64,000 nt of DNA from Arthrobacter sp. ok362 (GTDB lineage Bacteria; Actinomycetota; Actinomycetes; Actinomycetales; Micrococcaceae): positions 62,001 through 126,000 of the forward strand of contig NZ_FNGC01000009.1 in assembly GCF_900102785.1 (NCBI RefSeq), written 5' to 3'. The stretch's first letter is position 1, and every line of letters begins with the position of its first letter. Positions 57,717 through 64,000 of this stretch are shown here, piece after piece. A program made the position numbers and the translations under genes. The notes under the pieces are model-generated. The model did not search any database and was not told where the DNA came from. It saw only the letters and a program-made list of their open reading frames with translations.

Positions 57717-58721
57717 ATGGCAACAACCAAAACAGGCTCACCCAGTCCGGACCACACCCAGCCGGCCGGCACCCATGAAGTGCCCTCCCAGGCGGCCACC
57801 CCCGCCCCCGCCCAGCCGAACCGCCCGCCGCATCCGAGCGGCGCCGGACAACCGGCCCCGATCAGCAGGCTCGGCATCGCCGCCGTCGTCGTCACCGTGG
57901 TCCTGTGGGCCTCTGCGTTCGTGGGCATCCGGGCCGTGGGCCCGAGCTTCTCCCCGGGCTCCCTGACGCTCGGCCGCCTGTCAGTTGCCGCCGTCGTGCT
58001 GGGCCTGCTGGTGGTGCCGAAGCTCAGGGGGCTGCCCCGGGGCCGCGAATGGTGGCCCATCCTGGCGTACGGCGTCATGTGGTTCGGCGGCTACAACGTG
58101 GCCCTGAACGCCGCCGAGCACATGCTCGACGCCGGCACGGCCGCCCTGCTGATCAACGTCAACCCCATCCTGGTCGCCGTGATGGCCGGCGTGATCCTGA
58201 AAGAGGGCTTCCCGCGCTGGCTGATCATCGGCAGCCTGATCGCCTTTGGCGGCGTGGCCGTGATTGCGCTTGGTTCCGGCCAGCGGTCGTCGGCGGACGT
58301 GGCCGGCGTGCTGCTGTGCCTGCTCGCGGCCGGGCTGGCCGCAGTGAGCGTGATCGTCCAAAAGCCGGTGCTCCGCAAGTTCCCGGCAGCCCAGGCCACA
58401 TGGTTCGGCATCATGGTGGGCGCCGTCTGCTGCCTGCCCTTCAGCGGCCAGTTGATCACCGAGCTGCAGGCCGCTCCCCTGCCGGCCACGCTGGGCCTGG
58501 TCTACTTGGGCATCTTCCCCACTGCGATCGCGTTCACCACATGGGCCTACGCGCTCTCCCTCATTGACGCGGGGCGCCTCGCCGCCACCACCTATCTGGT
58601 TCCGGGCACCACGATCCTGATCTCCTGGCTGGTCCTGGGCGAGATTCCGACCATCTGGGGCCTGGTGGGCGGCGTGATCTGCCTTGTGGGCGTGGGGCTG
58701 ACCCGGCGCCGGTCCCGTTAG
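57717..58721 (+). CDS. EamA/DMT-superfamily transporter
   Basis: 334 residues: a polar, proline-rich N-terminus of about 45 residues and then ten membrane spans in two EamA repeats (SRLGIAAVVVTVVLWASAFVGIRAVGPSFS; LGLVYLGIFPTAIAFTTWAYALS). Likely a metabolite exporter; substrate unknown. TAGATT seven bases before the ATG points to a leaderless transcript. Its own stop TAG is part of the -10-like TAGAGT of the next gene. Confidence 0.85.
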   Translation: MATTKTGSPSPDHTQPAGTHEVPSQAATPAPAQPNRPPHPSGAGQPAPISRLGIAAVVVTVVLWASAFVGIRAVGPSFSPGSLTLGRLSVAAVVLGLLVVPKLRGLPRGREWWPILAYGVMWFGGYNVALNAAEHMLDAGTAALLINVNPILVAVMAGVILKEGFPRWLIIGSLIAFGGVAVIALGSGQRSSADVAGVLLCLLAAGLAAVSVIVQKPVLRKFPAAQATWFGIMVGAVCCLPFSGQLITELQAAPLPATLGLVYLGIFPTAIAFTTWAYALSLIDAGRLAATTYLVPGTTILISWLVLGEIPTIWGLVGGVICLVGVGLTRRRSR

Positions 58722-58730
58722 AGTTTCCCT

Positions 58731-59186
58731 ATGCCTTCGTCCCTCCCGCCCGGCCTGCCGATCGTTCCGAACGGCGGGGACGGCGGGGACGGCAGCGACG
58801 GCGGGCACGACGCTGCACCCTTCCCGATGTCCGAGGCCGATTTCGAGGCCGCGGTGAGTGACGCCCTGGACCGGATCCCGCCGGACCTGGCGAAGACCAT
58901 GAGCAATGTCGCGATCTTCATCGAGGACGACTACACCCCGCAGCCCGGGGAGGATCCGGACACCGTGCTGCTGGGGCTCTATGAGGGGGTTCCCCTGACC
59001 GAGCGGGACTCCTGGTGGGACGCTGGCTCGCTGCCGGACCGGATCACCATCTTCCGCCGGCCCATCCTGGACATCTGCGCCACCCGGGAGGACGTGATCG
59101 AGGAAGTCACCGTCACTGTGGTGCATGAGATAGCCCACCACTTCGGCATCAGCGACGCGCGCCTGCACGAGCTCGGCTGGGGCTAG
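58731..59186 (+). CDS. Minimal zincin-type metallopeptidase family protein
   Basis: 151 residues. The C-terminal HExxH is in VTVTVVHEIAHHFGISDARLHELGW, the signature of the small actinobacterial/proteobacterial zincin (DUF1025-like) family. Earlier conserved parts: FEAAVSDALDRIPPDLAKTMSNVAIFIED and LLGLYEGVPLTERD. Intracellular; biological substrate unknown. -10-like TAGAGT (58719-58724) six bases before the ATG. Confidence 0.88.
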   Translation: MPSSLPPGLPIVPNGGDGGDGSDGGHDAAPFPMSEADFEAAVSDALDRIPPDLAKTMSNVAIFIEDDYTPQPGEDPDTVLLGLYEGVPLTERDSWWDAGSLPDRITIFRRPILDICATREDVIEEVTVTVVHEIAHHFGISDARLHELGWG

Positions 59187-59196
59187 CCTTGTAGGC

Positions 59197-60117
59197 ATGG
59201 GACACGACCACAGCCACTCGCACGGCATCACCGCCACCGGGAAGCACCGCAAGCGCCTGGTTGCCGTCCTCGCCATCACGCTCGCCGTGGTGGTCGTGCA
59301 GACGATTGGCGCCGTGGTCTCCGGATCCCTGGCCCTGCTCGCCGACGCCGGGCACATGCTCTCCGACGCGGCCGGCGTCTTCATCGCCCTGCTGGCCGCG
59401 TGGATCGCCACCCGGCCCGCCAGCGATCTGCGCACCTACGGTTACCAGCGCGCCGAGGTCCTGGCGGCGCTGGCAAACGCCCTGGTCCTGATCGTCATCT
59501 CGGTGGTCATCTTCACCGAGGCCATCCGCCGGCTCGGCGCCACCCCGGAGGTCCACACCGACATCATGCTCGCGGCGGCGGTCCTCGGCGCCGTCGCCAA
59601 CCTGGTATCCCTGCTGATCCTGCGCGGCGCCCAGAAGGAAAGCCTGAATGTCCGCGGCGCCTACCTGGAGGTACTGGGGGACCTGCTGGGGTCCTTTGCC
59701 GTCATTGCGGCGGCGGTGGTCATCATGGTCACCGGGTTCCAGGCGGCCGACACGATTGCTTCGATCCTCATCGCCCTCATGATCCTGCCCAGGGCCTGGC
59801 ACCTGCTCCGCGACGTCGTGGACGTGCTCCTCGAGGCCACGCCCAAGGGCGTGGACGTTCAGATGATCCGCGAGCACATCCTCGCGGTGGACGGAGTGGT
59901 GTCCGTCCACGACATCCACATCTGGACCATTACCTCGGGCGTTCCCGTCTTCTCCGCCCACGTGGTGGTGGAGGACGCGGCCCTCGGGGCCCGGGGCGCC
60001 GACCGGATCCTCGACAAGCTCACCAGCTGTCTGGGCTCCCATTTCGACACCGAACACTGCACGTTCCAGCTCGAGCCCGCCACGCACTCGGAGCACGAGG
60101 CGCACCAGCACGCCTGA
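59197..60117 (+). CDS. czcD: Cation diffusion facilitator (zinc/cobalt efflux)
   Basis: 306 residues. His-rich N-terminus (GHDHSHSHG), six membrane spans with the metal-site motifs SLALLADAGHMLSDAAGVF (H and D ligands in span II) and AYLEVLGDLLGSF (span V), and a C-terminal cytoplasmic domain (VSVHDIHIWTITSG). Exchanges Zn/Co/Cd for protons. Probably leaderless: TAGCCT at 59184-59189 lies 7 bases before the ATG and includes the stop codon of the preceding gene. Confidence 0.9.
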   Translation: MGHDHSHSHGITATGKHRKRLVAVLAITLAVVVVQTIGAVVSGSLALLADAGHMLSDAAGVFIALLAAWIATRPASDLRTYGYQRAEVLAALANALVLIVISVVIFTEAIRRLGATPEVHTDIMLAAAVLGAVANLVSLLILRGAQKESLNVRGAYLEVLGDLLGSFAVIAAAVVIMVTGFQAADTIASILIALMILPRAWHLLRDVVDVLLEATPKGVDVQMIREHILAVDGVVSVHDIHIWTITSGVPVFSAHVVVEDAALGARGADRILDKLTSCLGSHFDTEHCTFQLEPATHSEHEAHQHA

Positions 60118-60445
60118 CCGGGCACCAGCGTGCGGCCGCGTCCCGCGGCGTGCGGCGGCGTCCTGCGGCGGTCGGCCGCGTCCCGCGGCGTGTCCGGCGG
60201 CATACGGCAGTGTCCGGGGGTGTCCGCCGCGTCCGGGATGGGGCAGCGGCTCGGCGGGAGCACGACACACCCCCCGCGTGCGTGGCCAAATGACACCAGT
60301 GTTGTTTATGTTATTCATGTGACTCGTGTTGCCAAAGTGACCTTTGGCACGTAGCCTCATGCCTGCTGGATGATCCGCAGAGGGGCTTGCACGCGCCAAA
60401 ATCCGACCTCGCTCATTCCAGCCCGAGACTTCGCGAGGTTTGCCC
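60118..60445. promoter_or_regulatory. Upstream region of the NlpC/P60 gene with GCG-rich repeats and hairpin
   Basis: 60130-60230 is a low-complexity CGTCC/GCGGC-type repeat stretch. TGCCAAAG-tgac-CTTTGGCA is a perfect 8-bp dyad at 60330-60349, and TTGCCA (60329-60334) with TAGCCT (60352-60357) about 17 bp apart looks like a sigma-70 promoter overlapping it, so the dyad could be an operator. No riboswitch consensus recognised. Confidence 0.45.
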
Positions 60446-61951
60446 ATGAGTTGGACCGGATCCGGTCGCAAGACGGCTGTGCTCTGCACCGCCGTCGTCC
60501 TCCTTGGAACGCTCGCGCTCCCGGCCCAGGCCGCACCACTGCGTTCTGCGCCGGGGCGCCTACCGCTGTCAGCGGCCGGCCAGGTTCCGACGTCGCCCGA
60601 GATCCCCTCACCGGAAGAGATCGCAGCCGCCAAGTCCAGTGAAAGCGCGACGGCGGCGGAGGTCACCAGGATCGACGGGCTTCTGGCCGACGCGTCGGCC
60701 GGCCAGGAAGCCAGCCTCGCCGCATCCCTGCAAGCAAACAACGCCTACGGCGAGGCCCTCGTGGAGCTGGCCACGCGCCGTGACGCGGCGGCTGTGGCGG
60801 CCGCCAGGGCTGCTGCCGCCGAAGCGGAACAGGCCAAGACCCGCAAGCAGGTCGGCCAGCTGGCCGGGGATCTGTACCGCAACGGCGGACTGAATCCTGC
60901 GCTCAGCAGCTTTGTCAGCGGCAGCGGACAGGCCCTCGAAGATGCGGCCACGCTGGAGGCTGTAACGGCCGGACGCGCACGGGCGTTTCAGTCCGCGGAA
61001 ACTGCGGCCGCTGCTGCGCAATCGCTGACCGAGGCCGCAGCGGACGCCAACCGCGCCGCCGACGAGGCGGCCACGACCGCGGAAGCCCGCAAGACCGACG
61101 CCGACCGTGCCACCGCGGCCCAGCGACAGGCCGTGACGGATGCCAAAGCGCAGCGCGGCGCGCTGGTAGACCAGCTGGCAAACCTTAAGCACACCACCGC
61201 GGCGCTGGAATCGGCCCGCGTGGACGCCCTCGACCGCCAGCGCCAGCAGGAGCGGCTGGCGGCACTGACCGCGGCCGCCGCCGCGGCGCCGCAGCCAGCC
61301 ACCGGCTCACAGCCTGCCGCTGCAGCACCGGGACGGAACGATTCGGCCGCGCAGCAACCGGCAGCACCGGCTCCGGCCGAAGTGCCGGCGGCTCCCGTTC
61401 CGGCACCTGCACCGGCTCCGGCACCGGCACCTGCACCGGCTTCCGCGCCGAATCCCGCTCCGGCCCCCGACCCCGCGCCTGCTCCGGCGCCGATTCACGT
61501 TCCGGTTCCTGCGCCTGTTCCGGTACCGGCCCCTGTTCCTGTGCCCGCGCCCGCGCCCGTGCCAGCGCCGATTTCCGGCGGGTCGAACCAGACCGCGATT
61601 TCAGTTGCCCTGGGCAAGACCGGATCGCCGTTCTTCTACCAGTACGGCGGAACCGGCGCCTACGGGTTTGACTGCTCGGGCCTGGTGCAGAACGCGTTCG
61701 CCGCTGCCGGCAAGTACCTGCCCCGCACTGCCTCCCAGCAGTTCGCCCAGGCCCCCGTCCACGTCCCGCTCTCCCAGGCGCGACCTGGCGATTTGCTCGT
61801 CTGGGGTTCCTCCCCGGGCTTCTACCACGTGGCCATCTACCTCGGTGGCGGCCGCGTGGTCCAGGCACTCAACCCCGACGCCGGCATCACTGTGACCGAT
61901 GTTGCCGCCATGTCCGGGATGCAGCTCTACGGCTACGTGGCCCGCTACTGA
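60446..61951 (+). CDS. Secreted NlpC/P60 peptidoglycan endopeptidase with coiled coil
   Basis: 501 residues from ATG 60446 (GAGG upstream; TTG 60440 also in frame). A signal peptide (TAVLCTAVVLLGTLALPAQA) is followed by a long alanine/glutamate-rich coiled coil (about 55-275), a Pro/Ala linker (about 310-385), and the NlpC/P60 domain: YGFDCSGLVQNAF with the catalytic cysteine and FYHVAIYLGGGRVV with the histidine. Layout as in RipA/RpfB-associated hydrolases. Cuts the peptide stems of peptidoglycan during growth and division. The coiled coil probably links it to FtsEX-type regulators or self-inhibits. Confidence 0.92.
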   Translation: MSWTGSGRKTAVLCTAVVLLGTLALPAQAAPLRSAPGRLPLSAAGQVPTSPEIPSPEEIAAAKSSESATAAEVTRIDGLLADASAGQEASLAASLQANNAYGEALVELATRRDAAAVAAARAAAAEAEQAKTRKQVGQLAGDLYRNGGLNPALSSFVSGSGQALEDAATLEAVTAGRARAFQSAETAAAAAQSLTEAAADANRAADEAATTAEARKTDADRATAAQRQAVTDAKAQRGALVDQLANLKHTTAALESARVDALDRQRQQERLAALTAAAAAAPQPATGSQPAAAAPGRNDSAAQQPAAPAPAEVPAAPVPAPAPAPAPAPAPASAPNPAPAPDPAPAPAPIHVPVPAPVPVPAPVPVPAPAPVPAPISGGSNQTAISVALGKTGSPFFYQYGGTGAYGFDCSGLVQNAFAAAGKYLPRTASQQFAQAPVHVPLSQARPGDLLVWGSSPGFYHVAIYLGGGRVVQALNPDAGITVTDVAAMSGMQLYGYVARY

Positions 61952-61995
61952 GACCCCGTTCCAGAGACGCCGTCCAGGGCCGGCGTCTCCGGCGC

Positions 61996-62943
61996 CTAGG
62001 AGAGCACGTCCTTGGTGATGAACCTGCCGTATGCCAGTGCGCCGAAGGCGGCGATGTAGCCGCCCTGCAGGAGGGCGTTGCCGACAAAGGAGTCCCAGGA
62101 AACCGGCTGGCGGAGCAGATCGCCAAAGTCCAGCCAGTAGTGGCTGAACAGCCAGGGATGCAGCCACTCAAGCTGCGGCAGCGCGTCCAGGACCTGGGCG
62201 ACGACCGAGAGCACCACGGTGGCCGCCATAGCCCCCACCGGAACGTCCGTCAGGGTCGAGACGAACAGGCCGATCGCCGACAATCCCAGCAGTGAAACCG
62301 CCAGGTAAGCGGCGATCAGCAGGAGCCGGACCACTGCCTCGCCGGGGTCGATCGTGTCGCCGGAAAGCAGGGTCACCGGCCCCACAGGGAAGAGCGCCGC
62401 GCCGATTCCGGCCCCGGTCAGGGCCACCACGAGCGGGGCAACGACCACGAACACAGCCGTCCCGGCATATTTGACGATCAATAGACGGATCCGCCCGGCC
62501 GGGCCCACGAGCAGGTAGCGCAGGGTCCCCTGCCCTGCCTCACCGGCGATCGTGTCTCCGGCCACGACACCGACGGTTAGCGGCAGGAACAGCGGAACGG
62601 AAACCACCATGGCCGTGACGCCCACGAACAGGCCGTTCTGGGCGATCCGGTCCAGGAAGGCGGGCCCGCGGCCCGGCGGCACGGCCGAGGAGACCCGCAC
62701 CGCGACGGCGATCAGGACCGGGATGGCCGCCAGCGCGCACAACATGGCCCATGTCCTGCGGCGGCGGAACAGCACGCCGAGCTCGGACGCCAGCAGTCCG
62801 CCGGTCAGGGACCCGCGCCGGGCCGGCGGGCCGGCTGCCCCGACGTCGCCGCTTGCGCCGGCGGGCGCTCCCCTGCGGCCGCCGGCCGGGGCGGCTGATG
62901 GGCCGGCTGGTGGTTCGCCCAAAGATGAGCTGTTATTGGACAA
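61996..62943 (-). CDS. ABC-2 type transporter permease
   Basis: 315 residues with a disordered, proline/glycine-rich N-terminus (about 1-45) and six membrane spans (for example TWAMLCALAAIPVLIAVAVRV, LFLPLTVGVVAGDTIAGEA, LLIVKYAGTAVFVVVAPLVVALTG). The motif GDTIAGEAGQGTLRYLLVGP is typical of ABC-2 permeases. It overlaps the end of the ATPase gene by 11 bp, so both form one exporter; substrate unknown (drug, lipid or peptide). Confidence 0.88.
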   Translation of the reverse strand: MSNNSSSLGEPPAGPSAAPAGGRRGAPAGASGDVGAAGPPARRGSLTGGLLASELGVLFRRRRTWAMLCALAAIPVLIAVAVRVSSAVPPGRGPAFLDRIAQNGLFVGVTAMVVSVPLFLPLTVGVVAGDTIAGEAGQGTLRYLLVGPAGRIRLLIVKYAGTAVFVVVAPLVVALTGAGIGAALFPVGPVTLLSGDTIDPGEAVVRLLLIAAYLAVSLLGLSAIGLFVSTLTDVPVGAMAATVVLSVVAQVLDALPQLEWLHPWLFSHYWLDFGDLLRQPVSWDSFVGNALLQGGYIAAFGALAYGRFITKDVLS

Positions 62944-64000
62944 CGTCGAACCCCTCCCCCGTCAATGCCACAAACCGGTCCTCGAGGCTGGCCTGTTCGG
63001 TCGCGAAGCCGCGGACCCGGACCCCCGCGGCCACGAGGGCCGCCACCACAGCTTCCGGTTCCACGGCCAGATCCGACCCTGCGTCCCGGGCTGCCCCGAC
63101 TGGCCGCGCCGCAGGCAGTGACGCGAACAGGGCCGCGTCCGCCCCGGAGACGGCGGCACCGGAAGCAGCGCCTGCGGAAGTGCGGCCGTCGGCGCTCAAG
63201 GTCGCGGTCAGACCCAAGCCGGTCAGCACCTGCGCCGCGGTACCCGGGTCCGGGGTCAGCACGCGGATCCTTGCGTGGCCCGCCCCGCGCAGTTCCGCCA
63301 GGGTTCCCTGCGCCACAAGCCGGCCCGCGCTCATGATGGCCGCGTGCGTGCAGATCTGCTCGACCTCGGCCAGCAGGTGGCTGGAGACGAACACCGTAGC
63401 GCCGCCCGCCGCGAGCGATCGCACGAGGCTCCGCACTTCACGCGTGCCCTGGGGATCCAGCCCATTGGTGGGCTCGTCCAGCACCAGGAGCTCCCGCGGA
63501 GCGAGCAGGGCGTTGGCGATCCCCAGCCGCTGCTTCATGCCCAGCGAATAGGCCCGGACCAGCTTGTCCGCCGCGTGCGTTAGACCCACCCGTTCCAGGG
63601 CTGACTGGACGCGGGCATGCCGCGTCGCCGCCGAACCGAAGGGGTCCGCGGCGTCCATGCGGCGCAGGTTGGCCGCGCCGGAGAGGAACGGGTAGAACGC
63701 CGGTCCCTCGACCAGCGCCCCGACCCGGGGAAGCACGTCAGCCAGTTTTCGGGGCATCTCCTCGCCCAGGACGCGCATGGAGCCGCCGGTGGCCGTGGCC
63801 AGGCCGAGCAGGAGCCTGATGGTGGTGGTCTTCCCCGAGCCGTTCGGGCCCAGAAAGCCGAAGACCGCGCCTTTCGGCACGGCCAGATCGACGCCGTCGA
63901 CAGCCAACTGCTGGCCGAACCGTTTGGTCAGGCCCCCGGTCTCGATACTCAGCTCGATACCCGGCCCGGCCCCCAGCCCGGCCCCCGGCCCGCCGGCGCT
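62933..64000 (-). CDS. ABC transporter ATP-binding protein (5' end beyond the window)
   Basis: The frame stays open to the right edge without a start codon, reading SIETGGLTKRFGQQLAVDGVDL before the Walker A (GFLGPNGSGKTTTIRLLLG). Further: SLGMKQRLGIANALLAP (signature), LLVLDEPTNGLDPQGT (Walker B), VFVSSHLLAEVEQI (H-loop). The C-terminal 110 residues are a family-specific alanine-rich extension. It powers the adjacent ABC-2 permease. Partial because the start lies past 64000. Confidence 0.92.
   Translation of the reverse strand, partial: SAGGPGAGLGAGPGIELSIETGGLTKRFGQQLAVDGVDLAVPKGAVFGFLGPNGSGKTTTIRLLLGLATATGGSMRVLGEEMPRKLADVLPRVGALVEGPAFYPFLSGAANLRRMDAADPFGSAATRHARVQSALERVGLTHAADKLVRAYSLGMKQRLGIANALLAPRELLVLDEPTNGLDPQGTREVRSLVRSLAAGGATVFVSSHLLAEVEQICTHAAIMSAGRLVAQGTLAELRGAGHARIRVLTPDPGTAAQVLTGLGLTATLSADGRTSAGAASGAAVSGADAALFASLPAARPVGAARDAGSDLAVEPEAVVAALVAAGVRVRGFATEQASLEDRFVALTGEGFDVVQ

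Noticed and set aside
60290-60445. c-di-AMP (ydaO-type) riboswitch before the NlpC/P60 gene
   Set aside because: Common before actinobacterial wall hydrolases, but the leader is short and I cannot find the conserved riboswitch core; only a simple dyad is present.
59149-60741. 530-residue minus-strand frame over the cation diffusion facilitator gene
   Set aside because: Antisense shadow; composition is His/Gly/Asp-rich and lacks domain features.

Overview
The window is high-GC actinobacterial DNA, and the codon use, Shine-Dalgarno sites and core genes at the right end fit a Micrococcaceae-like (Arthrobacter/Pseudarthrobacter) chromosome. This placement is an inference from sequence style and gene content; no ribosomal RNA is present. 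Two parts are clear: a mosaic accessory island (about 1-53.7 kb) and an ordinary chromosomal stretch (53.76-64 kb) that starts at a tRNA-Glu/Asp/Phe cluster and its terminator.

Left island (1-19.5 kb): a double-HNH homing-endonuclease-like gene, an XRE regulator with a palindromic operator, a frameshifted NUC1-type nuclease, a helicase-associated-domain gene (paralogue at 26.3 kb), and a three-gene operon of glycosyltransferase (GT60/Skp1-GlcNAc-transferase type), prolyl 4-hydroxylase and a small protein with a polyproline tract. Then come a 1.5-kb-residue-scale metalloprotease with a beta-propeller-like front, a truncated ATP-dependent DNA ligase cut by an IS110 remnant, an operon of four tiny proteins (two paralogous), a phospholipase-C-type phosphoesterase operon, two copies of an excisionase-like HTH gene and a plasmid replication-like protein.

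Middle island (19.8-42.5 kb): an AlbA_2/Schlafen-like protein coupled to a resolvase; a Pycsar anti-phage pair (cyclase plus membrane effector) with a divergent DUF2971 gene; a ParB-like protein; an SOS-box cassette; a HEPN-domain protein; a second resolvase; and a six-gene restriction-modification operon (NYN nuclease, methylase-specificity fusion, two HsdM, HsdS, HsdR). An intact ISL3 element with 31-bp inverted repeats and an 8-bp target duplication, a ParB C-terminal-like fragment and a third resolvase follow.

Right island (42.6-53.4 kb): a minimal class II lanthipeptide locus (precursor plus LanM), a protein joining a degenerate HAD domain to a HEPN motif, a broken fourth resolvase, a membrane protein with a perfect 4 x 48-bp repeat, small HTH proteins and several gene remnants. 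Plasmid-type genes, four serine recombinases and many broken genes point to stepwise assembly from mobile elements, with much of the cargo devoted to defence or specialised peptide modification.

Chromosomal part (53.76-64 kb): three tRNAs, a PHP-domain protein, an ICMT-like methyltransferase, a divergent LysE exporter/LysG regulator pair, an EamA transporter, a minimal zincin, a cation diffusion facilitator, a secreted NlpC/P60 hydrolase and an ABC exporter that runs off the right edge.
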